From the NCBI RefSeq assembly GCF_000011065.1, contig NC_004663.1, positions 1,178,001 to 1,242,000 on the forward strand: a stretch of DNA of 64,000 bases, written 5' to 3'. Source of the stretch: Bacteroides thetaiotaomicron VPI-5482 (GTDB lineage Bacteria > Bacteroidota > Bacteroidia > Bacteroidales > Bacteroidaceae). Shown in pieces: positions 1 through 9,355 of the stretch. How positions within the stretch are numbered: the first letter of the stretch is position 1; every line of letters starts with the position of its first letter. The notes below the pieces were generated by a model. It worked only from the letters and a program-made list of their open reading frames with translations, was not told the DNA's origin and searched no databases. Position numbers and translations under genes: made by a program.

Positions 1-1071
1 ACAGGCAGTACAATGTTGGGCAAAGTTGCGTGCATTTAATGATCCGGGAGGATAAATCGGATTCTCCCGGTTGGGAATCTTCTTGTCTTCAATGGCTGCC
101 AATCCTCCGTCTACCTTTTTCTCCTGTGCTTTCAGTATGGTAGAAGTAGCGAAAATAGTCGATGCCGAAAGAAAACTACGACGGGCATTGTCAATCTGTT
201 CCGAGGTCACGGATTTTATTTTAACCGCTTCCGTATTAACCCCTTCTTTCTTTTGAATACGTCTGGTATATTTAATAGCTCCTTGCTTACATTTTCCCAG
301 GCAATCCATACAAGCGACACAACGGCTATAATCAATTTCATGGGCTTTGGCATTAATACAGGATGCCTTACAATTACGTGCGCACAATCCGCAGCTATTA
401 CATTTGGAAGTATCGATCACAGGCTTGAAGATGGAGTATCGTGATATGAATCCCAATACGGTGCCGACAGGACAAATGGTATTGCAATAAGTACGTCCGT
501 TACGCCATGCCAAAACAAAAAGCACAATAAGGGTAATCACAGCAATGATCAGTGTTGAAAGACTTTTCATCCAGACATCCACTTCATAGAAAGCATAGCT
601 TTCTGCCCGTTCGGCAAAATATGCCAAGAGATTATTTCCCCATTGCCATACCGGAGCCAGCAGACTGGAAACCATCCGGCCGTATGCACTGTAAGGTGCC
701 AGTAGAACGACAAAAGCATTCAGTCCGGCAACCAAGGCAAGGATGAATACAGCCAATACACCATATCTCAGCCATTTTAAAGCCGGAGAATAACGGAAGC
801 GGTTCTTTTTCTGTTTGCCGGAGAACCATGAAACAGCATCCTGAAATACTCCTAACGGGCAAATGACCGAACAATAAATACGCCCGAATAGTAATGTGAG
901 CACAATAAGGAATAGCACGACACCTATGTTCAAGGCTAATACTGCCGGCAGGAACTGAATTTTCGCCAGCCATCCGAACCATGTGTGCAATGTCCCTGTG
1001 AAATCAAGGAACAGCAGGGTAATAAGTGTGAAACACACGATTGCGGCTGTAAGTCTGATAGTACGCAACAT
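1..1071 (-). CDS. 4Fe-4S polyferredoxin-like membrane protein (3' end cut by window edge)
   Basis: The reading frame is open from an ATG at 1071 to the first base of the window (357 codons, no stop), so the gene continues to the left. The N-terminus has two hydrophobic hairpins, each followed by a cysteine motif of the NapH/YccM/CcoG type (YCSVICPLG and TYCNTICPVG). A soluble part follows with two ferredoxin-type motifs, CNSCGLCARNC and CVACMDCLGKC; a further CxxC (HCTAC) is reached at the window edge. Proteins of this architecture pass electrons between membrane quinol or donor complexes and periplasmic or cytoplasmic reductases. The partner is not visible here. Start: the first ATG, MLRTIRLTAAIVCF, gives a proper first membrane segment. 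Confident about the iron-sulphur membrane class, not about the specific pathway. Confidence 0.85.
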   Translation of the reverse strand, partial: MLRTIRLTAAIVCFTLITLLFLDFTGTLHTWFGWLAKIQFLPAVLALNIGVVLFLIVLTLLFGRIYCSVICPLGVFQDAVSWFSGKQKKNRFRYSPALKWLRYGVLAVFILALVAGLNAFVVLLAPYSAYGRMVSSLLAPVWQWGNNLLAYFAERAESYAFYEVDVWMKSLSTLIIAVITLIVLFVLAWRNGRTYCNTICPVGTVLGFISRYSIFKPVIDTSKCNSCGLCARNCKASCINAKAHEIDYSRCVACMDCLGKCKQGAIKYTRRIQKKEGVNTEAVKIKSVTSEQIDNARRSFLSASTIFATSTILKAQEKKVDGGLAAIEDKKIPNRENPIYPPGSLNARNFAQHCTAC

Positions 1072-1291
1072 AAATTTATTAGATTTTCAATTTATAGTAG
1101 TTATATCTTAATTATTTTCAATTCCATCAGAATCGAATCTTATGCTTTTTAACCGATGCAAATTTAAGCAGAGTGATTGATTTTTGCAGTATATAAATTA
1201 CAGAAAGTTATACCAATATTACTGATTAGGATTTTTTTTAATTCTGGATTGTTATATCATAATTACCGAAAGTCATTGTACATAAGAGTTT

Positions 1292-1338
1292 CTGTCATTC
1301 AGAACATTTCCCTTGGTAACGGGAGGTCTGAATGACAG
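1292..1338. repeat. 12-bp perfect inverted repeat (hairpin) between two minus-strand genes
   Basis: CTGTCATTCAGA (1292-1303) is perfectly complemented at 1327-1338, and inside the loop CCC and GGG can pair as well. It lies 42 bp beyond the end of the TonB-receptor reading frame and upstream of the polyferredoxin gene. There is no T-tract on the minus strand, so a simple intrinsic terminator is not obvious; a 3' end stabiliser or dispersed palindrome is possible. The half-site TCTGTCATTCAG recurs at about 27878. The rest of the 1072-1379 gap is AT-rich and I see nothing else in it. Confidence 0.55.
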
Positions 1339-1379
1339 AGCATAATGATTACTTTAAGACATTTAGGATTTTAGTTTGT

Positions 1380-1571
1380 CTAGAAATAAATCTTATAACT
1401 TATATTGGGAATTAACCCTGTTCCTTCTTTTTCTTCAATTTCAAAGGTCTTTTCATTGTATTGGTAAAAGTGCATTCCGGTGCGCATACCTACATTCAGA
1501 ATCTTCAATGAGAACTCATGAGATACTCTTTTCTTATTTATCCGGAAACTGACAGAAACATCACCGTTTAT
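1380..1571 (-). pseudogene. C-terminal 63 residues of the TonB receptor, displaced into another frame
   Basis: Directly after the premature stop of the upstream receptor (TAA at 1568-1570), the next frame reads INGDVSVSFRINKKR and continues to FEIEEKEGTGLIP and NISYKIYF, then TAG at 1380-1382. That is the normal end of a Bacteroidetes outer-membrane TonB receptor: last beta strands, aromatic terminal residue. It has no start codon of its own in a sensible place. It is therefore best read as the severed tail of the receptor gene rather than a gene. The junction falls in a CCTTCCCTTCC tract, a likely site of slippage or of a sequencing error. Confidence 0.8.
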
Positions 1572-4006
1572 GGAAGGGAAGGATTGAATCTTTTGCTGTA
1601 TGCTTTCGTTTCATCAAAAAAGATGTCATGCTCTGTCTGACTTCTTTCTTCGTTTACGGGGGTGTAGCGTTCCCCTCCCTGAAAGAATAAACGTCCGTTG
1701 AGACTCAGTACGTTTTGTTTAAGTTTGCCGACCATCCATTCTTTTCCGGCAAGTAAGTTCAGCAGATAGTTCTTATCCAGTCTTGTATTACGCCAAACGT
1801 TATCTCCTCCCCTATATTTCGATTTAAACAAAGAACCTGTAATCATATAGTAGAAGCCATTTTTCATATATTGTTCCAGCGTGATGTCTATTCCATAATT
1901 TCTGCCTTGACCGGTGTTGGTCAAGATTCTGTCCAAATAAAATTCCTCATGGTTAATGACCGAGAAGGAGGAGTTCTTTTCAACCGGTATACGAAATAAA
2001 TATTGGAAATAAGGCTCTATCTTTAAATGCAGGTTTTGATTGATATTCCAGTCGTATGTCATCCCGACATGATGTGCCCGGGAAAAATCCAGATATCGAT
2101 TTGACTGGTTCTTGCCGTTGACGACCTTTTCTACAAAATAATAATCCAGCTTTTCCCTGCGACTATGTAATCCATAGGCCAACGCCAAAGAATGTTTCGG
2201 ATTTATTTTCCATTTTAGGGCAACCCGCGGTTCGATGGATAAGTTATTGTTCAAAGTAAAATATTGGGCTGTTACTCCTAAGCTAGTGTCCCAGTTATTA
2301 TTCAGATTGATAACCGAACTGCTATAGGCCGAAAAGACTGTGCTTTCACCATCACCTTTTGAAATCTGTTCCATAGGTCTGTTTAATCCGAAATAACGGC
2401 TGACCTGATAATCAAGATCATAGTGAAGGTTTGTAATCGTAACCCCCGTTCTGTTAGTATGTCTCGGACTGAACTTCGTATTCAGATAAGAATTAAAAAC
2501 GAAGTCCCACCTGCTGTTCCGGATATCTCCTACTCTGATTAGTTTGTCATCTGCTTGTTGATCTACCACTGTATGATCTTTGGAATAAGTAGCAGACAGG
2601 GAAGAGCGGATATACGTGTTTTCATTCATCACATACTTGTGTGCAAGTCCTCCCACCATTTTTTCTAGTCTGTTTTCTCCTGCTTGTCGGTCTCCCAGAG
2701 TTTCCCATTTGGAACGCTCTTCTATTGGAGCTTTGTTTCTGTCAATCAATCCTAATCCCCAAATAGAAAAGGTGCCGGCTTTGGAGGTCGGAAAGTTTAG
2801 CTTGAATGCTAAATCCTGATATTTAAGATTCAGGTCATTGCCGGTAGCCAGTGATGTAGTCGAAAAACGATAGTTAACGAGATAAGAACTTCCTCGCTTT
2901 TTACTGATTGGTCCCTCTGATGACAGATCGATACCCATTAGTCCGACTTGAAAAGCGTGTTCGTACTTTTGATTATTTCCATTGCGCAGGTGCATATCGA
3001 AAACACCCGATAATACATTGTTATATTCTGCGGGAAAAGCTCCGTTGTAAAAATCCGAATTTCCGATCACCTGTGTACTCAGAGCTGACAGGAAACCTCC
3101 GCCCAATCCCGACAAATCGGCAAAATGAGTCGGATTGGGTATCTCAATTCCTTCCAGCCTCCATTGCGTGAATTGCGGGGAGTTTCCGCGAATGGCTACG
3201 GCATTGGTGCCGATGTCTCCCGCTACTCCTGCGAAAGCGGCACTTAATCGTGCAGGGTCATCGAAGCCGTTGGCAAATCTGCCGGCTTCTTCCATGCTGA
3301 TCATACGGCCGCCTGTGATAGCCATAGGATTGATCGTCCGGTTTTTCTTTATTTCCGGCTTCACGAGGACTTCTGCCAGATATTGGATATTCTCGTCCAT
3401 CGGAATTTCTACATATACTTCTTTGGATGAAGTTACGGATACCTCACTGATTATGCTTATGTGATATCCCGTAAAAGACGCTTGAATATTGTAGCGTCCA
3501 ATAGGAACATTGCTGATTCTGAAGTTTCCCAGACTATCTGTGGAGCTATTCAAGGAAGGTTCCTCTAAGACATAGACAGAGGCATACTCTATTGGAGCAT
3601 TAGTTTTGGAATCGACTACAATTCCTCTTATGGTTTGCGTTAGTTTTTGTGTCTTTTCGCCGATTGTTTCTGTTTTTGGTGTCGGCAGAGAGATAATAAT
3701 ATGATATCCCTTTATTTTGTATATGTATCCGGTACCTTTCAATATTTGTGTTAGTGCCTTCTCAATGCTTGCGGACTTTAGCGACAATGCTTGCCTCTTT
3801 TTCAGGTTCAGGTTTGACTGTTCGTAAGCTATGCTATAGTCTGTTTGTAGTTCTATTTGCTCAAAGGCTTCTTTTAAAGAGATATTTTTATTTTGAATTG
3901 TAATTTTCTTTTCTGCATTTTGGGAAATTGCCGTCAATGACAGAATAGAAAAAAACAAAAGAATGATCATCTTATCTGGTTTTTTATTCGCATTAATTCG
4001 ATTCAT
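1568..4006 (-). CDS. TonB-dependent outer-membrane transducer/receptor, frame interrupted near the C-terminus
   Basis: The product has a signal peptide (MIILLFFSILSLTAISQ), then an STN/secretin-type signalling domain (about residues 30-110; typical of receptors that talk to FecR anti-sigma factors), a carboxypeptidase-regulatory-like domain (about 125-210), a plug domain and a long beta-barrel. It is the last gene of a sigma / anti-sigma / receptor unit, so it should bind a ligand outside the cell and signal through FecR to the sigma factor. No SusD partner is adjacent, so glycan import of the SusCD type is doubtful. The frame stops after NPSLP at 812 residues, while the conserved barrel end (about 63 residues) continues in another frame; the intact protein would be about 873 residues. 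Losing the last barrel strands should prevent outer-membrane assembly. Start could also be the inner Met (MIILLFF). Confidence 0.85.
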   Translation of the reverse strand: MNRINANKKPDKMIILLFFSILSLTAISQNAEKKITIQNKNISLKEAFEQIELQTDYSIAYEQSNLNLKKRQALSLKSASIEKALTQILKGTGYIYKIKGYHIIISLPTPKTETIGEKTQKLTQTIRGIVVDSKTNAPIEYASVYVLEEPSLNSSTDSLGNFRISNVPIGRYNIQASFTGYHISIISEVSVTSSKEVYVEIPMDENIQYLAEVLVKPEIKKNRTINPMAITGGRMISMEEAGRFANGFDDPARLSAAFAGVAGDIGTNAVAIRGNSPQFTQWRLEGIEIPNPTHFADLSGLGGGFLSALSTQVIGNSDFYNGAFPAEYNNVLSGVFDMHLRNGNNQKYEHAFQVGLMGIDLSSEGPISKKRGSSYLVNYRFSTTSLATGNDLNLKYQDLAFKLNFPTSKAGTFSIWGLGLIDRNKAPIEERSKWETLGDRQAGENRLEKMVGGLAHKYVMNENTYIRSSLSATYSKDHTVVDQQADDKLIRVGDIRNSRWDFVFNSYLNTKFSPRHTNRTGVTITNLHYDLDYQVSRYFGLNRPMEQISKGDGESTVFSAYSSSVINLNNNWDTSLGVTAQYFTLNNNLSIEPRVALKWKINPKHSLALAYGLHSRREKLDYYFVEKVVNGKNQSNRYLDFSRAHHVGMTYDWNINQNLHLKIEPYFQYLFRIPVEKNSSFSVINHEEFYLDRILTNTGQGRNYGIDITLEQYMKNGFYYMITGSLFKSKYRGGDNVWRNTRLDKNYLLNLLAGKEWMVGKLKQNVLSLNGRLFFQGGERYTPVNEERSQTEHDIFFDETKAYSKRFNPSLP

Positions 4007-4070
4007 TATTTTATATTTGTACGTTGATACTTCGTTTTTACTTCGCGGTTTAAATGAGGATAGACATTTC

Positions 4071-4112
4071 AGAACTGGGAAGAGGGTCTCAAGCTGCTTC
4101 CCGGTTCTTTTT
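4071..4112. repeat. intercistronic hairpin between anti-sigma and receptor genes
   Basis: AGAACTGGGAAG (4071-4082) pairs with CTTCCCGGTTCT (4097-4108), 11 of 12 positions, with a 14-base loop. On the plus strand it is followed by TTTT and would look like an intrinsic terminator, but no plus-strand gene is present. On the transcribed minus strand it lacks a T-tract, so it may set transcript processing or attenuation between the FecR and receptor cistrons. Confidence 0.5.
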
Positions 4113-4130
4113 GTTCATAGGCTATTTTTT

Positions 4131-5105
4131 TTATTTGGTTATTATTATTTTGTTTCCACTCTGCCGATAGCTAAAGCCGATTATATCTCCTAATATATTC
4201 AGCATTTCATCCAGATTCTCATCTTTCAGGAATTTGACAGTGTACCGTCTAGAGGCAGAAAAATCGGTAGAATGATCGATAACAGTATCATAACGTCGTT
4301 CCAGCGTTCTGAATATTTCTTCGGCAGTAGCATTGGTGAAGATTATTTTCCCTTTTACCCAACTGTTCGTGTCAACAGTGTCTACTGTCGATATCTCAAT
4401 ATCTGATGTCGATTTATCATAGGTGAGTTGTTCGTTGGGCTTGAGAGTTTGAGGAGGACGGGATTGCGTACTCACTTCCACTTTTCCACTAGTCAACGTT
4501 GTGGTAATATTCGCATCATTAGCATATGCCTTTACATTGAACTTCGTTCCAAGTACCTTGACGGATAGTTGCGATGTTTCTACTATGAAAGGTTTTGCAT
4601 CATCTTTTCTGACTGAGAAATAGGCTTCACCATCAAGGGTTACGACACGATTCTCTTTGGTAAAAGTTTTCGGATAGGTAATTGTACTTCCAGCGTTCAG
4701 CCATACTTCGGAACTATCCGGCAGAACCAAGCGCTTTTGTTCGCCATAGGCTGTGGATATTTCTATCTGCTCGTTTTCGGAAGGGATATAATAAAGCAAT
4801 CCTCCTGCCAATAAGCATATGGGAATAACGACGGCTACAATGCGGACAAACTTATGATATAAAACAATATTTTCAAGATGTTCTTTGTTGTATCCGGTTC
4901 TTAAATTGACCCGCTCTAAAGCACTGTATGTTTTTGAATCGGCTTCCGTATCCAGTTCGTTCCAATACTCTAATGAGGCTTTTTCTTTCTCCTCCGCGTT
5001 TTCTTCCTTCATAATCCATCGCTGTACCTTTTCCTCCGTTTCAACAGAAAAACGTCCGGAAAGGAACTTTTTGATGATTCTGGTGATAATATTACTCTTT
5101 TCCAT
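4131..5105 (-). CDS. FecR-family anti-sigma factor
   Basis: 324 residues with the usual three parts: a cytoplasmic N-terminal sigma-binding segment (about 1-80), a single membrane span (about 86-106, IVAVVIPICLLAGGLLYYI) and a periplasmic FecR domain (about 115-215; signature EVWLNAGSTITYP and FxV repeats) with the C-terminal DUF4974-type domain (about 255-324, FTNATAEEIFRTLERRY). It holds the preceding sigma factor inactive until the STN domain of the outer-membrane receptor signals. It follows the sigma gene by 63 bp and precedes the receptor by 124 bp, all on one strand, which is the classical order. Confidence 0.93.
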   Translation of the reverse strand: MEKSNIITRIIKKFLSGRFSVETEEKVQRWIMKEENAEEKEKASLEYWNELDTEADSKTYSALERVNLRTGYNKEHLENIVLYHKFVRIVAVVIPICLLAGGLLYYIPSENEQIEISTAYGEQKRLVLPDSSEVWLNAGSTITYPKTFTKENRVVTLDGEAYFSVRKDDAKPFIVETSQLSVKVLGTKFNVKAYANDANITTTLTSGKVEVSTQSRPPQTLKPNEQLTYDKSTSDIEISTVDTVDTNSWVKGKIIFTNATAEEIFRTLERRYDTVIDHSTDFSASRRYTVKFLKDENLDEMLNILGDIIGFSYRQSGNKIIITK

Positions 5106-5168
5106 TTTTGCTGTATTTACTATATATACAGTCTGATGACAAAAAGCTCAATGAAAAAGTGGATGTTT

Positions 5169-5720
5169 TTATAAAAAAGATAATAAAAAGCACGAGATAG
5201 CTTTCCGTATCTCCTTTAATGCGAGGCTTAACTGACTTTCGACATTTCTTTTAGTGGTGTTGAGCTGTATTGCTATCTCAGCATTGCTCAACCCTTCCTG
5301 ACGGCTTAATGTATAGATCATTTTCCGCTGTTCCGACATTTTTCCGACAATGTCATCTATTAATAAGCCTAACTCTTTAGCAATAAGATCTTCTTCGGAG
5401 GTAGAACTATATTCGATCTCCTGACTACTATTTAGATAAGTGTCATGTACATACTTATGTTTCAAGAAATTTATGGCCGAATTACGGGCAATTGTATGCA
5501 GATAAGAACTAAAAGACTTGGATGCATCAATTGAATCATGATTGATCCAAAGGTTGACAAAAAGGTCTTCTGTCAATTCTTCGGCATCCGATTCCGATTT
5601 TATATATCCGTCGATGAAAGCCTTTGTTTTATTGTAATAGGCTATAAAAACTGTTTCAAAAGCCTTGTGATTTCCATCCTGGAAGGCTTCAAGCGTTTTT
5701 ATGTCAATGTTATTACTCAT
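5169..5720 (-). CDS. ECF-type RNA polymerase sigma factor (Bacteroidetes FecI-like)
   Basis: 183 residues with sigma region 2 (about 20-85; FETVFIAYYNKTKAFI ... DAEELTEDLFVNLW) and sigma region 4 (about 120-175; LSRQEGLSNAEIAIQLNTTKRNVESQLSLALKEIRK, a helix-turn-helix for the -35 box). First gene of the sigma / FecR / TonB-transducer unit, so it probably autoregulates this operon and directs the targets controlled by the receptor. Start at 5720 is chosen because region 2 begins about 15 residues in, as is usual. Confidence 0.93.
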   Translation of the reverse strand: MSNNIDIKTLEAFQDGNHKAFETVFIAYYNKTKAFIDGYIKSESDAEELTEDLFVNLWINHDSIDASKSFSSYLHTIARNSAINFLKHKYVHDTYLNSSQEIEYSSTSEEDLIAKELGLLIDDIVGKMSEQRKMIYTLSRQEGLSNAEIAIQLNTTKRNVESQLSLALKEIRKAISCFLLSFL

Positions 5721-5814
5721 GTTGTCCGACTTTCATTTTTATTAGTGAGGACAAAAGAAGTAATTATTTGGCTTAAAAACGCATTCTTTTGAAAATATTT
5801 AAGATGTATCCCTG

Positions 5815-6036
5815 CTAATTATTCTTTTTTGTAATATAAATAATGCCAACCACATTCAGCAAATAACCGAGTAAACAAATAATGGGTGCAAAACATATAC
5901 GAAGTCTGCTGAAGATATCAGGATTATATGCGGCAGGGGTACTCCCCTCGCCGCTCATTAATACATATCCTGTGATAATCAATATCGAACCAATCGATAG
6001 AATAATATAATTTATTTTACTCAATGCATTTCTCAT
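5815..6036 (-). CDS. small two-span membrane protein, DUF3098-like
   Basis: 73 residues if started at MRNALSKINY (6036); an in-frame extension to 6129 exists but would overlap the end of the preceding gene by about 50 bp and adds a charged stretch without family resemblance. Two membrane helices (about 8-26 and 50-68) are separated by the loop MSGEGSTPAAYNPDIFSRLRI. The pattern FxxxNYxxxxxGxxLIxxGYxLMSG and the FNPDIFSxxRIxxAPxxxLxGY-like half are characteristic of DUF3098, a small inner-membrane family that in Bacteroidetes usually sits beside ftsX and uppP. Here it instead follows a DUF2723 gene. Function unknown. Confidence 0.7.
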   Translation of the reverse strand: MRNALSKINYIILSIGSILIITGYVLMSGEGSTPAAYNPDIFSRLRICFAPIICLLGYLLNVVGIIYITKKNN

Positions 6037-6079
6037 ACTTCTGATAGTTTTATTGTTTTCAAGTTTATATTTCCGGATT

Positions 6080-9000
6080 TTAGTTTCTAAGTCCCACGAT
6101 TTGAGAGAATAAAGCATATTTCTCCTCAAAGCGCTGATTACTTAGCCTGTATTCCTCTTCATCAATCTCTTTTACAAGTTCATTATACTGATTCCATTGC
6201 CAGAACTTATACAGGCAATCTCTCTGAACCATATTGATCCTGTTGTCTCCTAATGAGAATGCCCAGTTGATGTAATCTTCCGATTCGGCTGTCAGGTTCT
6301 TTAACAGAGGCATTGCTTTCGTCTTTTCTCCTAGGGCAGCATAGGCTTTGGCTATGTCGAATGACCCGCTTTCATAGATCTCGGGGACATTGTACGCCGG
6401 AACAGCTTGTTCTGCATAGGCAAGTACTTTCCTTGCTCGGGTATTGTCGCCCTGCCTGATCAGTTCCTTTGCCAGTTGGGCGAAAAGCCTTCGATGATAA
6501 TAGCAGGTTCGCAGGGTGGTTTCATCCAGATAGAGTCCGGGAGTGTCCAGTCCGCCATACTTATATCTGTTCATTACATTTTCATACAATCTCTCTACAT
6601 CTATCGCATAGTTATTATCTCCTTTGACATTTCCCCATTTTTTATAATCAAAAGGCGTGAAACGGAAAGCTAATCCTTCCTGAACGAAATAATGATCAAA
6701 CTTCAGCTTGCTGACCTCACCGACGGATATTGCCATGTACAATGGGCGTTCCCAATTGCAGTTGGCAAGCATTTCCAGCATCAGCATATCTACCTTGGTT
6801 AGAATACGCATATCTTTCAGAGAAATATAGATCTTATCCGGTATCGCATTTTTTAGTTCTTTACCTTTCAGATGACGGATGGAGTCGGGAAGCATTATGC
6901 CTGATCGAAGCACTGCATCTTTATCAATGCTGATACTGATCGTATCGGTAGGGATTACGTGGAAGTCCTGTTTCTCCGATAATGCCCAGTACTTCAAGAT
7001 GTTTTTTACCTCAAACGGATCATTGCCGAAACTATCACGGGCTTCTTCCGGATGTTTCTGATAAAGCTCTTCTATCTGTTTTTTCAGTTCCGGTCGGATG
7101 GCTACGTATTCGTTTTTTCCTTCCTGATATTGATCTTTACTCCAGGTAATGGGTAATCCGGGTGCATCATACAACGGGCATTGCTGCTGATAAATATACC
7201 AATCTGTTTGCGCATAACTCAAATTGCAGATGCGGGCATCTCTGCGTACTCCTTCCGTGTCCTGATTATACCACAAGGGAAAAGTATCATTATCTCCGTT
7301 ACTGAAAATGATAGGATTTCCTTTGTCGGGGAGTGTCATCAGATAATTGGCTCCAAAATCACGGCAGGTGAAACGATTGCTCCGGTCATGATCATCCCAC
7401 GTCTGACTAGCCATCTGAACCGGAATCAGCAGGCAGAGAAACATTAACAGGCCGACTTGAAGTACTGACGACTTCTTTTTTCGAAGTGCGTCACACAATC
7501 CGGCAGCTCCCATTCCTATCCAAATAGCAAAAGCATAGAATGAACCTGCGTATGCATAATCCCGTTCACGGGGCTGACCGGGAGTCTGGTTCAAATATAG
7601 CACAATAGCCAGACCTGTCATGAAGAAAAGGAAAAACACGACGCTAAACTGTTGCATCCCCTTCTTTCCCCGCATCCATTGCCAGTAAATCCCGATTAAT
7701 CCCAATAATAGCGGCAAAGCGTAAAATACGTTATGCCCTTTATTCTGACGCAGAGATTCGGGTAAAAGTTCCTGATCACCAAGCCTTAGATTATCTAACA
7801 GAGGAATACCCGTGATCCAGTTTCCATGCTCCGGTTCGCCATGTCCCTGGATATCATTTTGACGCCCGACAAAATTCCAGAGAAAATAGCGCCAATACAT
7901 ATAATTGAGCTGATAAGCGAAGAAGTAGGTAAGATTCTCTTTTTGCGTGGGAGCTCCGTCCGTTCCTTCCGACCAGCTTTTGTAGGAGGAAGCCATGCGA
8001 TCATTCCACATTCGTGAAAACAGCATATTTTGAGTATAGCATACTTCCTCTTTATTTCGAATCACTTTATATTTCCCTTCTTCCCTATTCGGTCTGTAGA
8101 CAGCACCACCCGTTTTCATTTTTACCTTGTAATAATCTCCTTCGGGCACATACTCCGGTTCGGAGGCATACGTTTTGCCATAAAGTAAAGGGGCGCTTTC
8201 GTATTGCTCCCGGTTCAAATAGCTTTTGAGTGCGAAAATATTATCCGGAGCATTTTCATTGAGCGGTGTATTGGCATTGGCACGAATCAATATCACTGCA
8301 TAGGTGGTATAACCTACGGTAAGCATAAGTATGCACCATAAAGCTGTATTGATTAATCGTTTTTTGAAACGATAGATACCAGCTATGAGCAGGAAAAATG
8401 TGATAGCCAGAAAGCCAATCAGTCCTGTTTGGAAAGGAAATCCCAAGGCATTGACAAAGAGTAGTTCGAACCATCCTCCAATATCCGCCATTCCGGGAAT
8501 GTAGACAAAAAGTATCAATACAATAAGCAGACCGGATAAAGCAATCGCCGCAATTGCTCCTTTAAGCGAAATCGTTCGATATTTCTGATAATAGAAAACC
8601 AGTACAATCGCTGGAATGCAAAGCAGATTGAGCAGATGTACTCCGATGGAGAGTCCGATTATATAGGCAATCAGAATAATCCATCGGTCACCATAAACGG
8701 TGTCCGACTCATCCTGCCAGCGCAGAATCATCCAAAAAACCAAGGCAGTAAGAAAAGAAGAGAAAGCATATACTTCTCCCTCTACTGCGCTGAACCAGAA
8801 AGTATCACTAAAAGTATATGCCAAAGCTCCTACCAACCCGGAACCGAGAATGATAATCACGTCGGTTACTGACAGATTCTCTTTTTCTTCTTTCAGAAGA
8901 GATCTGACCAGGCGAGTGATACTCCAAAAAAGAAAGAGGATACATCCTGCACTTAGCAGTGCATTCAGAAAGTTGACTGTACGTGAGACCTGGGAGGGAT

Positions 9001-9214
9001 CGGAGGCAAACTGTGTAAACAGATTACCTACCAGCATATAAAAAGGTGCACCAGGCGGATGTCCGACCTGTAACTTTTCGGCGCATGAAATAAACTCAGG
9101 ACAATCCCAAAAACTGGCAGTAGGTTCGATTGTCATTCCGTATACGAAAGCTGCTATCAGGAAGACAAGCCAACCACTGAAATCATTCCATCTTTTAAAT
9201 AATAAGTAGTTCAT
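6080..9214 (-). CDS. DUF2723 polytopic membrane protein, glycosyltransferase-like (GT-C fold)
   Basis: 1044 residues. The N-terminal half (about 1-600) has some 12-14 hydrophobic helices, beginning with the DUF2723 signature (FWDCPEFISCAEKLQVGHPPGAPFY), which resembles the first periplasmic loop of protein O-mannosyltransferases with an acidic catalytic residue. The C-terminal half is soluble, with GANYLMTLPDKGNPIIFSNGDND and TPR-like helices at the end. Such proteins are thought to transfer sugar from a polyprenyl-phosphate donor to secreted proteins or glycans in Bacteroidetes; the substrate is unknown. A TAACTTTG -7 box lies 22 bp before the start. The small DUF3098-like gene is downstream and probably co-transcribed. 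Confidence 0.85.
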   Translation of the reverse strand: MNYLLFKRWNDFSGWLVFLIAAFVYGMTIEPTASFWDCPEFISCAEKLQVGHPPGAPFYMLVGNLFTQFASDPSQVSRTVNFLNALLSAGCILFLFWSITRLVRSLLKEEKENLSVTDVIIILGSGLVGALAYTFSDTFWFSAVEGEVYAFSSFLTALVFWMILRWQDESDTVYGDRWIILIAYIIGLSIGVHLLNLLCIPAIVLVFYYQKYRTISLKGAIAAIALSGLLIVLILFVYIPGMADIGGWFELLFVNALGFPFQTGLIGFLAITFFLLIAGIYRFKKRLINTALWCILMLTVGYTTYAVILIRANANTPLNENAPDNIFALKSYLNREQYESAPLLYGKTYASEPEYVPEGDYYKVKMKTGGAVYRPNREEGKYKVIRNKEEVCYTQNMLFSRMWNDRMASSYKSWSEGTDGAPTQKENLTYFFAYQLNYMYWRYFLWNFVGRQNDIQGHGEPEHGNWITGIPLLDNLRLGDQELLPESLRQNKGHNVFYALPLLLGLIGIYWQWMRGKKGMQQFSVVFFLFFMTGLAIVLYLNQTPGQPRERDYAYAGSFYAFAIWIGMGAAGLCDALRKKKSSVLQVGLLMFLCLLIPVQMASQTWDDHDRSNRFTCRDFGANYLMTLPDKGNPIIFSNGDNDTFPLWYNQDTEGVRRDARICNLSYAQTDWYIYQQQCPLYDAPGLPITWSKDQYQEGKNEYVAIRPELKKQIEELYQKHPEEARDSFGNDPFEVKNILKYWALSEKQDFHVIPTDTISISIDKDAVLRSGIMLPDSIRHLKGKELKNAIPDKIYISLKDMRILTKVDMLMLEMLANCNWERPLYMAISVGEVSKLKFDHYFVQEGLAFRFTPFDYKKWGNVKGDNNYAIDVERLYENVMNRYKYGGLDTPGLYLDETTLRTCYYHRRLFAQLAKELIRQGDNTRARKVLAYAEQAVPAYNVPEIYESGSFDIAKAYAALGEKTKAMPLLKNLTAESEDYINWAFSLGDNRINMVQRDCLYKFWQWNQYNELVKEIDEEEYRLSNQRFEEKYALFSQIVGLRN

Positions 9215-9236
9215 AGTTCTGTAACTTTTTTGTTTG

Positions 9237-9244
9237 CAAAGTTA
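9237..9244 (-). promoter_or_regulatory. Bacteroides -7 promoter box (TAACTTTG) of the DUF2723 gene
   Basis: On the minus strand TAACTTTG matches the Bacteroides -7 consensus TAnnTTTG, 22 bp before the ATG at 9214. The -33 region holds TGTTTTA rather than a clear TTTG. Confidence 0.6.
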
Positions 9245-9355
9245 TAGAACAGTGATATAAAACAGGCATTTTTAGCCGGACGGATACGGACATCCCATTT
9301 CTATAAGGTGTTGAAAAACAAAGCTTTTTGTCAGGTAATTCCGGACAAATGTGGA

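Noticed and set aside
632..982. 116-codon minus-strand reading frame
   Set aside because: Shadow of the polyferredoxin-like gene, which reads through the same bases in another frame with clear cysteine motifs.
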